Positions 22,100 through 35,874 of a DNA stretch of 64,000 nucleotides are shown here, piece after piece. Source of the DNA: Papilionanthe hookeriana x Papilionanthe teres (taxonomy: Eukaryota; Streptophyta; Magnoliopsida; Asparagales; Orchidaceae). How positions within the stretch are numbered: position 1 is the first letter of the stretch; every line of letters begins with the position of its first letter. The stretch lies in NCBI GenBank assembly GCA_022702705.1, contig CM040427.1, forward strand, positions 74,143,283 through 74,207,282, in the 5' to 3' direction. The notes below the pieces were generated by a model. The model searched no databases. It saw only the letters and a program-made list of their open reading frames with translations, and was not told the origin of the DNA. A program made the position numbers and the translations under genes.

Positions 22100-22440
22100 G
22101 TTGATATTACCATAACACATTAGGATGTAAAGCACAAGGGCTCATCTCCAATGTAATATGTGAACATGATGATTAGATCAGAATAGAAAGCACAGAGACT
22201 GACATCAAACCCGAAAGTTAATCAAAGAAAAGTTAATTAAGCATGAACACATTAAGATAGAAAGCACAGAGACTCACATCTAATCAGAGAGCTAATCAAA
22301 AGAATGTTTAATTCGATAAACCTGACCACATTAGGGTAGAATGCATAGTAACTTACATCCAACCAAAGAGGTGAATAATGTGATTAGATTAGGATAGAAA
22401 ATCATATGAATTCACATATAATCTGAGAGTTAATTGATAC
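22100..22440. repeat. Degenerate tandem repeat, AGAAAGCACAGAGACT family
   Basis: Units containing ATTAGGATRGAAAGCACA, ACTCACATCYAAYC and a GTTAAT-type end recur at about 22118, 22170, 22247, 22323 and 22386, spaced 50-80 bp. Two related units appear again at about 24297-24410. The array is old and eroded. Confidence 0.65.
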
Positions 22441-23555
22441 CTTGGAAGTTAATTATTGGTGGCGGGTTTCCAAGCAATTTTCATACGGTATCCAATGATT
22501 AACATTAGAGAGTAATGGTTTTGCTTTGCTCTAGACTTATATAACTATGGTATTGACCTATTGAATCAATCATGATAAAAAGATTCAATGAGCCGGGATG
22601 GAGAGAAAATTTATTTGTTTTATCAAGATTTAATGGCTAAACAAAGAAAGGTTCCTAAGAGGCCGGTTCCAAAACTCGGTCTTTACCAAGCTAGACATTG
22701 TTTTATCGAATCTAGTAATTCAACAAAATAACAAACCAAAGAAAATTCGGGAGTGTGCCACAAAGGGCACACTCCACCACGAATTAAAGCATGTAGGCCT
22801 AATTTGTTTAATCCACACTAAACTAGACACTGCACACCAAACTCTTAGGTATTTAATGACTGCGACTGGAGTAACACATAGTTGATACAACAGAACAACT
22901 AAGCCAATGTGCTATATTTTTTTTAGGCTAGTTTAATCAACAAACTGAAAAACTTGAAAAAGGAAAATACTTGTGTTATTTATGGACTAAAATGAGAAAG
23001 AGGTTGTTAGGGGACATATCCTTGCTCATGTTTACTATCCTGAAGCATTACCCTGCTTAATTAGCCACTAATGGCTCGAGGTTAATGAACTTGATCACAT
23101 TATGATAGTTTCATTTTCAACACTTATAGACTTAAAAGAGTAAACCTGTGAAATATTGTTCAAGGTTAGACTAGGCATAACCTCCTAACCTTAAGATATT
23201 TAATGACTGATGCTAGAGATTACATGTATGGTTCCTGCATTGGACTTACTGATATAAGGTGCATACTTGGTCAATTGATATTTCAACAAATTGAGGTAAA
23301 CAAATTTGGATAAGGAACGATTTTTAAAAGGTTTCTAATATACTAACATATTAAAAAAATGTGCATTTTATCCAATTCTAGATTTACGAGTTTAAAATGT
23401 TGTTTCTTGAATATGATAATTTGATGTAAATAACAAATCTTGCCGACGATTTTAAGTCTAATCCACACTATAAATACTAAAAAATTCCAAACTCTTCATT
23501 TTGAATGACTAACACTAGGTTAGAAGTGCTGGTGCTACACTAAACTTACTCGGCA
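22441..23555. other. AT-rich DNA, no gene seen
   Basis: Only short open frames are present. Phrases such as AAACTAGACAC and ACTCTTAGGTATTTAATGAC recur loosely at about 22850, 23190 and 23490, suggesting an eroded long-period repeat. Confidence 0.4.
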
Positions 23556-23559
23556 AAGG

Positions 23560-24200
23560 TGGTAGTGCTTGTCGAGGGCCAGTTTAGTTGACAAAGCCGA
23601 TGAACCTAATGAACCCAATAAAGAAGAAAATTATTTCTGATAAGCTATAGTGAGAAAAGTATCTATTAATTTGGGAACGTACGATCACCAAGGTTTACTA
23701 ACGTAAAGAACCAACCTTGATAATCAGAATTTTACTGAATCAAATTCAGTCAATCTGATCTCATCGTGCCCAAACAGAGTTTCTCCAACATTGATGGATC
23801 AAAAAAGAGAGCGTACGATTTTCGATAAGTCACACTGAGAAAGAAGGTATCAAATGACATCTCTTTAATCATACTTACTAATCCAAAAAATTGACTTACA
23901 CTGTCAACATTTCTCGGTATTGTAGTCAACTAACCTGCTCACATCATAATGGTGCCACAAAAGACTTGCTCTAACACAAATGAACCTTAAATAAAAAGAA
24001 AAAAAAAATGATTTTTCATGAATGAGCCACACTGAGAAGGGGAGTTGTATCTTTATTTAGATTTATTATCCCAACAAATTGACTTTTTTAATCAGCCTTG
24101 ACTGAATCAAGGATAATTAAACCAAATTTCATCATAATGATTCCAAAAAGAGATTACTCCAACACCAATGAAGCTCCAATAGATAGACCTGTGTAAAATT
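23560..24200. repeat. Eroded tandem repeat, period about 175-195 bp
   Basis: Three diverged units share a phrase of the type TCATAATGGTGCCAAAAA...CTCCAACAYYRATGAA followed by AGTCACACTGAGAAAG. The CTCCAACA-type phrase lies at about 23790, 23966 and 24163. Unit length is in the range of plant satellites, but only about three units remain. Confidence 0.5.
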
Positions 24201-24424
24201 TTGCACAGCGTCAAGCCAGGTGTAGAAATCTTAACCTTAAAGATGACATATTTAAGCTTTGTGCCCCACTTTGTAAAGGTTTGGATTTAAGGTTATCTGA
24301 ACATATTAGGATGGAAAGCACAAGAACTCACATCCAACCTAAGAGGTGAATAAGGTGAGTATATCATGATGGAAAACACAGGGACTTGCATCCAACCTGA
24401 AAGCTAATTTAGGAGATTTTATTT

Positions 24425-24725
24425 TTGTTGTCTTGTTTGAAAGGTTTTGTTTTATTTATTTTGTTGTGTATTTCATTGGTATATATGTATATATTTTTTT
24501 AATGGCTTTGTTGGGTTATTTGTTTGAAAGTTTATATTTTTTTATTTCATTTGATAGATTTTGTTCGTTTGTTTTTATTTGAAGGGTTTTGTTGGTTTGT
24601 GTTGTTTGAAAGGTTTTGGTTATTTGTTCCGTTTAAAGGGTTTTGTTGGTTTGTTTTGTTTGAACAATTTTATTTATTTTGTTTTGTTTAAAATATTTTG
24701 TTTGTTTATTTTATTTGTAAGGTTT
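24425..24725. repeat. T/G-rich minisatellite
   Basis: TTTTGTTTGAAAGGTTTTGT-like units with TTGGTTTG spacers repeat with a period near 40-50 bp. Confidence 0.7.
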
Positions 24726-27700
24726 TCACTCTAAAAACAACTTTAAATTAAACGTGTTATAATGTTTAAGTTATGTTTAGTATGTTTTAAAAATTCAGAT
24801 GTCAAATTTATTTAATTCTCAACCTACTTAACTTTTAAAAGAACAACTAAAAGAGTCCCAAGTCTGAAATGAAACTTAGGATTGCACATACCCATTGAAT
24901 AGTCAATGTTGAAGGCTTAGGTTAGATTACAAGATACATCCAACTAGTACTAAGGACTAAGACATATAAAACACCAAGCCTGTAAACCCCGTACACTATG
25001 TAGGTGCCCTATGATAAAATAACCATAGTTACTAATGAAAGCACATAAACCTACCTAATAGTTAAGTAGACCTATATTCATGATTGATATGGTGACAATG
25101 GGAAATATATTTTTATCTGATTGGTTAATAATCTAAAACAATTGATGAACCTAGAACAATAGAAATATGTAGGCATCTTGATCTGGGAAATTATACCAAA
25201 AATTTATATTGGTCAGCCTATTTAGCCTCTTTATATACCCAAGATTTTCTTTAGGTTTAGGATGATCTTATCTTTTGTCAAGAAATCTTTTCAAACCTTC
25301 AAATAAATCCTTCAAATGAGACCTTTCAAATCCAACCTTTTAAAATCAATCAACACCCTTTGGAATCAAAACTTTTAACACATGTTCTTGAAATTAATCT
25401 TTTTTTAACTTAAACTTTTGAAATCAAACTTTTGAAATGAAGTTCTTCAAATTAAATGATGACTTTTATAGATAACTTTTATAGTTTACACAACGTCATT
25501 AGACTGTAACAATCAACCTTTAAATTCCGAAAAAAATCTTTTCAAACCCTACAAGTCTCTCATTTTTAAAATCACTTCGAACTTTAATCTTTTCTACTGA
25601 AAATACTATCCTTGAAATCCTGCATAATATAAGAGAACAATTTAATTAAGAGTTTTATTTTTAGAGGTTCATAACTACATGGGTATAATTAACTATGAGG
25701 AATTGCTCTTGTAAGGATAATATACCATATAATAAAATAAATCTCATGTTATACTTTTAAGATATGAATAAATATTTTTTTGTTAATGCAGACTCATAAA
25801 TATTACATATTTTACTCATCGGAATGATTAGATCCATCTCAATGTAATATTTCTACATCTCGGGGTAGTATATTATTCGTAAATGATACATTCAAATATT
25901 TAGATAGAAATTTTTCAAGATTAATGATAGACATGTCAAAATTATAACAAAAGAAATTTCCCACCATATAATTTATCAGAATATTAATGTCTTTATGGAC
26001 ACTTAAATAAAATTTGCTTTGACTTTTGGAAGAAGAGTAGGTCATAGAATTTTCAAGCGAAAATTTTTATCAACTTATATTTACCTTTACTTCACAAAGA
26101 ATGGTTGGATGACATTTGATTATTTGTGCCTCTCTCCTCTTTTATGGGTATTTCAATATTTAAAGAGCTTTTCTTTTGGAATTTTAAGAGTGACGTTAAA
26201 AACCAACCTCTAATTGAGACTCAATCAGCTTTCATGATTTTCACTTACAAGTTGTCTGCCTTGAGATCTATTCTGAAGCTGATTATTTTAGGTGTGATGA
26301 TTTGAACAAGTTACAAAAATATGAGAACTTATAAAATGATGCTTCACTCGTGATCAATATGCTACTCTATTTGTCATTTCATCTACATATTTGCTATCTT
26401 CATAATCGGATATATAATAATATCTTTAGTTTAGATTGCTTCTAGTATTTTGCACCAATAAAATTTTTAAACATGGCATTGATAACTTATAGATCTTGAG
26501 ACATGCAATATTGTTACTATTGTATGACATTTTTTTTATATTTTAAAGCCTAAGAGGAAGTAAATGCCTAGTCTAAATTTTCATTCCTAAGTTCTCATTT
26601 TTGTTTATCTCATTTCTTTTGAGTTGCTTATATTATACTTTTTTTTGGTATATCTTACATATCATGTCATAATAATACTATCATTATCATTTTTATTTCT
26701 TTATGAAAAAATAAAACTTATTTATATTAATGAATCAGTTTGGCATGTCCCCTATTATTCCCAAAAAACATAGTAAAATTATTACTACTAGAATAACACC
26801 TAATTTGTATATTTTAATTTCATATATGACATAATCAAGTAATTATGTGAAAGTTTAGAAATCTCAATCTTATATGATATGGTTTCAAGATACCTTGATA
26901 AAAATGATAGACTTGGTTATTCTAATTTATAAACTATGATATTTTATAGAAGATTATATCATTCAAGTTCTTAAAATCTTTGTAATAAAAAATAAGAAAA
27001 ACTTAATAATTAAAAGGTTTTTATCAGCTAAAAGAGGACTCAGAGTGCAAAAGCCCTCACATGCATAAAAGAAGAGAAGACCGCATAGTTGCCTAAAAGG
27101 CCATCTAGTTGGGTGCAACATCATTGGGGTAAGATAAATCAAAAGGAAAAGGCTAGGTGCATAATAGATAGATAGATGGAGAAGCCAACATGCATATCTT
27201 CTAATCATCATCGAGAGGTGAAAGAAATAGAGCAAAAACACGAAAAAGCCCTCTGCAGCTAAGCTACAATGCTGTTGTATTGAAGAGAAATAACTAGAAA
27301 ATCATAAAAAAAAGTCATCAAAGCTTCCAATAGTAAATAATAATAAAAAGCACTATGTAGAAAATTGCCATGAAAGTATGTATTTTACTCCATGATTGAT
27401 GGTAGAGACGATGCTTGTAAGACTTGAGATTCTTGTACCAAATGTCCTATCATTCCTTTCTTTCCTGATGAAATAATACTAGCCACAAATAGTGTGAAAA
27501 TAAACTCGTATTTTTTTTGTCTCCAAGGAGTGTCACTTAAGCAAAAGACTTGATGGTGAGTGGGCCTTATATGAAAAACATTAACAACCGACAAACAAGT
27601 AATAAAAATGTTACAAGTGAGGTATTTTTATTGGTATATATATTGTCTCAAAAGCACTATCTTTCTTAACAAAAATAAATTATAGAAGTTTCAGAAAAAA

Positions 27701-28602
27701 ATCTAATGAGTTAAAGATGGTATAATAATAATAAAAAATTGTTCAGAAAGCATAATTTTATTCAAATTAGAATGTAATGTTTTTTAAAAAATTTCTATTG
27801 ACTTGCTGGAAACTTTTGAATATTATACTTCATATATTAATAGTTATTTAAAATATATATATATATCTTATAAAACTTTGGGGTTGGGATGAGTGTAGCA
27901 TTTTTAAAAGTTGGTTGTAAAATTGCAGCGGGAAAACAACTTCTTAGAAAGCTACGGTGAGAATTATAAATATATAAAATTTTCAAAAAAATCAGACAAT
28001 AGCTTTCTAACAACCACCACATTTTAAGATTTCAAGTTAAAAAAATAACTTTCTTCAACGAAAATTTCTAAAAATAAACAAGAAAATAATTCCTCAAAGA
28101 AAAATGTAGTGAAAGCTGTCTAAAACATACCCTTAATAACTAACCATATTAAAAGATATTATTCTCCATCTTAAATTCTGAGAATCTTACCTCTCTCTCT
28201 TATGTCCCCAAAGGAATGCTCATCTATTTAGCAACTTCATAATGATGCAAGGATCTCTTATAAGAAAATAAAACCTACTAGTATTTGAAAATCAAGAAAA
28301 TCGACAATAGTGAAATAAAAAAGAAGGATATACTCTCCCTCTTCCCCGTCTCCGCTCCCTCGACTTTCCACATCACAGTGACAGAACCATTCTAAAAAAG
28401 TGATCTTTTTCTTTGAGTCACGCACGAGAGAATGAATATTCATAGATCTCCTCCTACTCCTAAATCAAAAACCTCACCAACCCTAATTAATGCACCGAAT
28501 CACCTTTCCTTGACCACTAACTCCACCTTATCTCATTCCGGCAAAGCTATCACGCTTCACCTCCCAACTTCACTTTCATAAGAAATTCAGAACAAGCATG
28601 GC
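24726..28602. other. AT-rich intergenic DNA downstream of the IDD gene
   Basis: I read both strands and found no protein I recognise, no RNA gene and no transposon end. The part 28180-28602 follows the IDD stop codon on the minus strand and should hold its 3' untranslated region. Confidence 0.4.
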
Positions 28603-29582
28603 TTAAATCCAACCAGTTACAGAAGATGGGCAAAGAGCATGAACTCCAACACCTAAAAAATCTCGCGTAATCTCTCCTCCACCATCTCTTCCACCTCCAA
28701 TATCATACTTATGAATACTGTAATGGCTTGCCTCTAGTAACTCTCCAAACAAGCTAGACTTCATGTCAAAGCCCGCTAAAAGCGAAGGACCGCTGCTCGA
28801 TACCACACCCATTTGCGCTGCTTTCTGCAACAAAGTGGTTGCCGACATCTCCGGTGCCTGCGCTGGCATCATCCGGGGCATGCTTCCAAGGGAAGAATTG
28901 TTGCATGAATCCTTAAAAGAAAGATCTTGATCAGGTAGTTTGCTTTCATTATAAATCCAGTTCAAGTGACAGTCAAGTTGCTCTGAGTTTGAGTAGGAGG
29001 ACAGGAAAGCAGAGTTAAATGGGGAGAGATTTGGCAAGGCCATGGCTTCATTTGTATCTTGGTTCATCCAGAAAGAGAGTCCAGAGGCAGGGAGTGGTTG
29101 TAAATTTGGTCTCATAAGACTTGGATAGAAGCACGGGTAATTGATTGTATTGGTCATGGAAGCAGGATTGTTGATGTTGGAAGCAGCAGAAATCCTTGCG
29201 GCTTCTTCGGCTAGCGCGTCGCAGAAGGCTCTGTGTGTTATAAAGCTGTCTCTCCTGTTTGTTTAAAAGGAAGAAGAAGATAATTTTAGTGACTAAAGGA
29301 AGAAGACAAATGACATTTATGTCTAAAAATATCGTTATTTGTTTTTCTTGTTTCTAAATCATAATGGTTTAAAAGGGAGAAAGAGCAGGGAATGATTGAA
29401 AGTGGTTTGTATTTATGAGTAGAAATTTATTGAAACAAAAATTAAAAACTAAAGAAGGTGCCTTGTTGCGCTGAGATATAGCAATAATATCCTTTGAGAA
29501 ATTGGCAAACATACATCAGAAGCGGCCTTTGTAGTTCCCATTACCTTCACAAGGACAAATTTAACGTGGTTCCATAATGATG

Positions 29583-29638
<56 letters not shown>

Positions 29639-30649
29639 TAGTTCATGATTCATGGTATTTCTTCTCAAGGACAAATTAATAAAAATATTTTATTTTTTAG
29701 AAAACATTCTTAAGGATGTTAAAAGGAGTAAAATTTTCAAGTTCGAAGTTTGAGCTTCTGTCGGCTCGCAATAAATATATTTAGCAAATCTTTTAAAGAA
29801 CTTGACTTAGAATATTATGTTCCGGAGAAGCTTAAATAATATATTTTTGCATTGCTAGAATTCATTTTTCTATTCTATAACCATATTATATCTTATATGT
29901 AAAAAAAATAACGTTTGACGAGCTGAGTTCTGTGAAGATTTATACTAAAGCCAATCCAAGTAACAAGCTACACGCGAACTAATAGTATAATGCAGAAGAC
30001 TATAAATCTCTCTTATTAATTGTTTCAATCTCATCTTAAGCCATTTTTTATATATTTAAATGATATACCTTGAAAAAATGGTTCCACAATCACATTGATA
30101 CTCTCTGGTGCCGCAAACCTTGGCGTGAGCCTTCCAATCCGACTGTACTGCATACCTCTTAGAGCACTTGTCGCACTTCCACTTCTTCTCACCATGCTTA
30201 CGGCAAAAGTGCTTTTTGATGCCTGTGAGATCACCGAGCGCCCTCAGAGGATTATGGTGAATGCAGCTCTTCTCTGGGCAGACATACACCCTCTTCCTTG
30301 GCTCTTTACTGCTCTTCTGCCTCAGCTTCCATGGCAGATTATGGCCTCTTCGGTGAAGCTGAAGGTTTTGGTCTCTTTGAAATCCCTTGCCACATATCTC
30401 GCATAAGAAACGATTTGTGGCCATCAGAGTCTTTGGAGACAAGGCTATCACTTCTGCTTCTGGATCTAAATTCATGGATGAAATGGTTAAGTAAACTTAG
30501 AGGTTAAGACATAGAAGAAGGAGATTGTTATATTTGTTTCCATCACCTGGAGTTCCAGGGAGATTCCTCTTCTTCTTGACTGATGGGAGAGTGTTAGTAT
30601 CTTGTTGTAGGTTTGGTGGCAAAGCCATAGCTGTCGCTTGTCCTGCCAT
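28603..30649 (-). CDS. IDD: INDETERMINATE DOMAIN (IDD) C2H2 zinc-finger transcription factor
   Basis: Three exons (30649-30547, 30465-30069, 29254-28603) join in frame to 383 residues with GT-AG introns of 81 and 814 nt. Residues about 25-35 (KKKRNLPGTPD) form the basic stretch common to the family. The four-finger ID domain follows at about 54-205: LCEICGKGFQRDQNLQLHRR, then VCPEKSCIHHNPLRALGD with a KKHFCRKH end, then the C2HC fingers KCDKCSKRYAVQSDWKAHAK and QCDCGTIFSRRDSFITHRAF. The C-terminal part carries the family motifs ATTLLQKAAQMG and TRDFLGVG. All zinc ligands are present, so it looks intact. IDD proteins are nuclear, bind DNA and act with GRAS proteins such as DELLA and SCR/SHR in development and hormone response. 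The exact subgroup member is not resolved. Length is slightly short for the family (often 400-500). Confidence 0.93.
29589..29635. repeat. (AT)n microsatellite in IDD intron 2
   Basis: About 23 AT units lie within the 814-nt second intron. Confidence 0.95.
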
Positions 30650-31379
30650 TTTGGATTGATTTGATGCTTCTTAATGGAAACAGTGCTTCCTTTCCAAGTA
30701 TGGGCGAGTGATCCTCTAGGAATCCAAGGTTGATGCTAATGGCGTATGTGTAGTGGACTATCCTTTATCATGCCTATGCTTTTCTATTATGAGGGAGAGA
30801 GAGAGAGAGGGACAGCTAGTGTTAAGAGGGGAGTTTTTTTAATGGGGGGGGCGGTGAAAAGTGAAAGTTGGGAGATGGATGTTGGTGAAGGGCAAAGGTG
30901 CATGATGATACATATGATGAGATGGGTGCGAAAGCTGCGCAATAAAGCCCTTTCCAATAGGAATGATTATCCCATAATTTGGTAGCTAACCTTTTTGTTT
31001 TTTTGGTCCCTTTCTCGTTAGCCCCAATTTCACATGCAAAGCATGTACTACAGGAATCTCAATTTATCATGAATCAGTATTGTCTCTGGTGAAAGAATAT
31101 TTTGCTAAAAAAAATAATCAAATAAAAATAATTAATCATAATAAATCCACAATATATTGTCTCTTGTGGATTCAAATTTGTGTGACAATATCAAATATAT
31201 ATAGAGAGAGAGATTAATTTTTTAAGTTGTTCTTGTTTTCAAATTTGTTCCCCTGCCTTGAAGTTGTTTTATTTAGGTAAATTTTTTAATGATAATAAAT
31301 TATCATGGAAAATGATAAGCAAGTTTTTGTGGTTACGAGTGCGTCTTAGTATAGATATGCATGGAGTTATTAAAGCTTG
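30650..31379. other. Upstream region of the IDD gene
   Basis: This holds the IDD 5' flank, including purine-rich GA repeats at about 30791-30812, which on the gene strand are CT-rich, and a run of G at 30844-30850. I could not pick a TATA box with confidence. No other gene is seen. Confidence 0.45.
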
Positions 31380-34190
31380 CCCTCTCCTCCCTCTCTGGTC
31401 CTCTTTCTAATAGGTCATTCTCTATTTTTAATGAACAATCTATTCAAGTGTTATGTTCGATTCAAAATTAGCTCATTTGGGTCAAGTGGAACCTTGCTGC
31501 TATTGATTTCAAAGCTTTGGATATTCAAACACAATATGTTCACAGCTTAAATTTTTTTTTTTCACTTTTGTTAATTTTCCTATTAAGTTTATATTTGTGG
31601 AAAATTTTTGTGGAAAATTGAGCTACTAGAAGAAAAGATTTGTTCGTACCCGATCACATCCCTAGCCACCTCTATTTCTTAGTTTTGGATTATGGTGAGA
31701 GATTTTAATTGCATTTTGAATATTGGAGACAAGGTGAGAGGCTACCTACCACCTATCCCCAACAAAATGATTGATTTTAACAATTGCATTCTAATGTTGG
31801 GCTATTGGAGCTTTATTATAAGCATGACCTAGACTTTAGTTGATTTAATTAGCAAATCCACAACCCCATTAGATGCACTTGGATAGAGCCTTTAGGAATG
31901 ATCATTGGTTTTCTCACTTCGAATTCTCAAGTTATAATATCGTATATTTAAGCTCTGTCACTTTAGAACACCCATCTCTCACCTTTTCTTTGGGAAGTGA
32001 TTTTACTACAAAATACAAATTTCAATAGAAAAATTCTTTGAGCTTCATCTTTGATTTCATAAACACAGTGAAAGAAGATTGATGTGTACCTGTGAGGGGT
32101 GACCTAACGTATTTTAAAATATCAGAATTACTATAAAGTTGTCTTGTCATTGGAACTCTATCAACAATATCTCAACTACTATTGCTAATATTGAAGCCTT
32201 TTTGCAACAAATACATGCAAAATTGAATTTGAATCCTCTTAATATTACTCTTCTTTCTGATGATCTCAAGGCTCAAAATTAGCTCTTTAATTATTTCTAT
32301 TATGAAGATAAGTTGATCAAACAAAGATCCAAAGGTTATAGTGGATTTCTAAATGTGAGGATGATATTAGTTTCTTCTATTAAAAAAATTAAATTGGAGA
32401 GAAAAGAATTTTATTAAAGGGTTATCTTCAAATGGTAATTTCCTTAATTCACAGCAAGCTAATGCAGTTGAATCCATCAACTATTTCTTATTAATTGTCC
32501 AAATATTACAACATGTTACCCTTCTTCACCACTCTGCATTGACTGTTGTTGATGTTGCTTGTCTGACGACTTAATTTTGAGATACAAACATTATAAATGC
32601 ATTTTGGCATATCATCAGATAAAAATTATGGTCGTGATGGTTTCTTTTCCATGTTTTCTAAAGATTGTTGGGACTTGATTAGAAATTTTTGCACATATGC
32701 TATTAAATTCTTTTTCTTCCTTTCTCATCTCCTTAATAGAATCAAGCATACAACCTTGACCTTAATCGCCAAAAGTTCTCAGTCCAAAGAACTTAATGAA
32801 TACAAAGCTATTTCCTTATTAAAACTTTATACAAAGCTATTACAAAGGTCATATCTGAGAGAATTAATCATCTTTTCCGAAAAATGCTTGCTAGGAAGAT
32901 TTCTTTTTTGGTTTTTAACTCTACAAATAGTGCTAAAATCTTTTGTTCTCTGATTGAATTGATGAAAGCCTTAGATAGCATTAAAAGGATTTTCTTATAT
33001 GATAGAATGGAAAGTATGGGTTTTTTATCTAAATTTGTTGCTTGGATTATTGACTACACTAAAGATATCCCTTTTTTATCATTCTAAGTAATTAGGTACA
33101 TAACTATTTTCTCACCACTTCAACTCTAAGACATGGATGCCCTATCTCACCGTTCCTATTTATAGTTGCTATGGATAATTTTTATGTTGTTAGGTAAACA
33201 TTGGAACATTATTGTAAACAATGAAAAGTCTCAAAACATAAATCACCTCATCTATGTTGATAAATTGTTAAATTTGGGTAAGGCCACTTCAAAGTTAGCA
33301 CTTACATTATTCAATACTCTCTCTAACTTTCGGGGTCTCACTAATCCTTAATCCAACTGAACAAGGTCTTCCATCTAATTTTTTAAATATTTTTCTTATT
33401 TTAGGAAGCTTCAATTATGTAAACTATTTAATGATTTTCTAAGAAAACCTTGCTCTAGCAATTCTTTGGAATTGTCATTCTCTTGTTTAGAATCATTAAC
33501 TATAATTGACCTTATATTCTTGAGAGGATTATATCCATTTTAATTTGGTGGAAGCAAAAATTACTGTCTTTCTTTGACAGGTTTTCAATTAATTAGAAGC
33601 ACCATTTGGAGCTTTCTCTTTTACTAGGCTCAAATCAAACACTATTCCCAAGGTTTTAAAAAAGAGCATCACGAATTTTCTACTTTTTAAGTAGCTCTAA
33701 TAACAAACTACATATAATAACCTTGAAAAATACTACTAAGCCGAAGAATTTTGGGGGTTTGAGCCTTCTAACCCATGAAAATTTAAATGTTACGTGCAAA
33801 ACTAAACTTATCTGAAAATTATACAATTCTAAAAATGATTTATCCAAATGGTGCTCCACTCATTATGCCTCTTTATTTCAACCAAGGTATAATAAGATTA
33901 TTACTTTCTTAAATAACTTGATCAGTACTTAAAAGAAAATCAGGAAAGGTATTCCCTTTATAGTTCTTGTAGCAGTAACATTTATTTCTTCATTCACCCA
34001 TGGTTGGAGGGGTCTCCCTTTATGAAAAATATAATGGGAATATTTTTTATTGGTCCGGTGGTACGAAAGGAAATCCTTGTTAATCTATTGATGCACAGTA
34101 ATAGTTGCTATCTCCCACAAAAACTATTTACCACTTAGACTTCATAAATTCCTTAAATAGAATCAAAACGTTTTATTTGGGTTATTAGTG
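31380..34190 (+). pseudogene. L1-type LINE ORF2, decayed
   Basis: Pieces of a plant LINE polyprotein appear in order in shifting frames. The endonuclease part gives WIMVRDFNCILNIGDKV (from 31686; the family has GDFN). The reverse transcriptase starts near 32597 (SDKNYGRDGFFSMFSKDCWD, then HTTLTLIAKSSQSKELNEYK), continues with LMKALDSIKRIFLYDRMESM, then RHGCPISPFLFIVAMD (about 33125) and HLIYVDKLLNLGK (about 33243). The catalytic YADD/FADD box reads YVDK, so one catalytic Asp is lost. Later pieces (PKNFGGLSLLTHENLN, about 33740; KLIW) match the region after the polymerase. Many stops and frameshifts show it is dead. No clear poly(A) tail is seen at the 3' end. Confidence 0.85.
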
Positions 34191-34204
34191 ATACTTTTTG
34201 AATT

Positions 34205-35874
34205 TGCCAAAATTTATGAACTCAGATTTATATATATATATATTGATTTAGTTTTCTATTGAGTCACACAATTAAACGCAAATATACGTATCACTCAAGT
34301 AATACAGGGCTCTAGTGGAGTCTTGGATATTGATCCCACAGGGAGGTAATTAATTTTATGGTGTAGCACAGAAATCACTTCTTGAATCACAACACAATTG
34401 CAAGTAATTATTAATCTTAATATAGAAACAAACAGTTGTAGTTACTAATTCTAGCAAAGTACGTTTTAACTTTCTAGCAAGTTTAACTAACACAATACTA
34501 AATTTACTAATTCTAGCAAAGTACATTTTAACTTTCTAGCAAGTTTAACTAACACAAATATCATCACAATACAGTTGTAAGAAAAAATCTTCCTCCTCTC
34601 CAACAGTAATGTGATGATATTTGTGACAAAGATCAGTGATGCAAATGTATTGTGCCAAATAGGAGCATTCTCATTCTTTATCATTTTCCAAGCACATAAA
34701 GAACATTGGTTAATCCTAAGTTCAGTCCCCAAATCTGTGGTTAGGCTGGGAGAATACTGGCTCTCACTCTAGAGCTCTCACTTCCCTTCCCCTGAAGGCT
34801 AACTCTTGGTTTAGTTTCCAAACCCTAGGACCAAATTGAGGAATTCAGTCTATCACTTTGAAATCTCCAATTCTATGCCCATCAAAGTATATTTCCCTAT
34901 TTATTTGCGCTCAATCCCCATGAACTATGTCACTCATTCATGTACATTGAATGTGACCTTCACATTTGTTGTGGAACTCATAATCCTTTCGGAACATAAG
35001 TTTCCCAACAAGTTTTAACAATTTAATTGGTTAGATCAAAAAAGTAAATGAAGTACGAAGTGAAAAGATCATCACAAATTCTCTATAATAAATCGACACA
35101 TTATTTCCATATCACAACATCAACACATCACATGAAAAAGAGGACAACAAAGAAATCTACTCAAGACTCATGAGGAAAAAATGACAAAACATGGATTATA
35201 TATATATATAAACAACGTCATACAAACAGAATAAAGAAAATACAACTTATCTCAAACTCTTCCCCAAGCGAATCTCAACGAATTCCTTTGACTCTTCTTC
35301 TTTCTTCACAATAACACACAATTCTCTCTTTAGATAAGTAAGGAAGAATAAATCTCTCACTTTTCCTCTTCTCCTACACTCCTTAGAAAAGAACACACAA
35401 ACCTTAGATTTTCTAAACAAAATGAAAAAACACACTCACTCTTCACTCCCTCACACTCTAAACTCTCTCTCCCTCTCTAAATTTGGCTCTCAAGTAGTTT
35501 AAATCCAGTCATAACTAATTTTCCAAGTGTTTCTTCAAGCATCTCTCTAAAATTTGGTTAAATACATTGAATCTAGTTTGAAAACGAGATAGGGCGCGGT
35601 CCGGCACAGGATAGGGCACCGTCTGGCGCTATTTTTTGCCTTCTGGTTCAAAGTCTCTATAAATTGGTGCAGTCCAGCGCTGGTGACAGCGCCGTTCAGC
35701 GCTAGTTCAATAAAATGCACTTTTTTCCCATTTTGCTCAAAATTTACTCATTTTCGCTTCCTTTTGCTCCAAAGGCCTAAAATTATTGTAACTGCATGAA
35801 ATCATGAAAAATACATTTCTTTAAAGTACAATATCATCAAAAATAGGAATGAAATGGACATTAAAAGGCTATCA
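34205..35874 (-). repeat. LTR of an Athila-like element, minus strand, solo or truncated
   Basis: Read on the minus strand it starts TGATAGCCTTTTAATGTCC at 35874. It shares ordered blocks with the LTRs at 40738 and 45154: TGATATTGYACTTTAAAGAA, a TTTCATGCAGTTACAA-like block, GGAGCAAAA, then a cluster of GGCGC-rich palindromes. Near its end is CCCTGTGGGATCAATAT, a phrase common near the 3' end of plant gypsy LTRs. It stops at TTTTGGC, the first bases of a tRNA-Asp-type primer site, next to the LINE end. No internal region follows. Confidence 0.65.
34442..34556. repeat. 62-bp tandem duplication inside the LTR
   Basis: The unit beginning TTACTAATTCTAGCAAAGTA occurs at 34442 and 34504 with few differences. 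Confidence 0.85.

Noticed and set aside
26963..27241. 92-codon hydrophobic minus-strand frame
   Set aside because: Low-complexity, AT-driven codons with no family resemblance and no splice partners.
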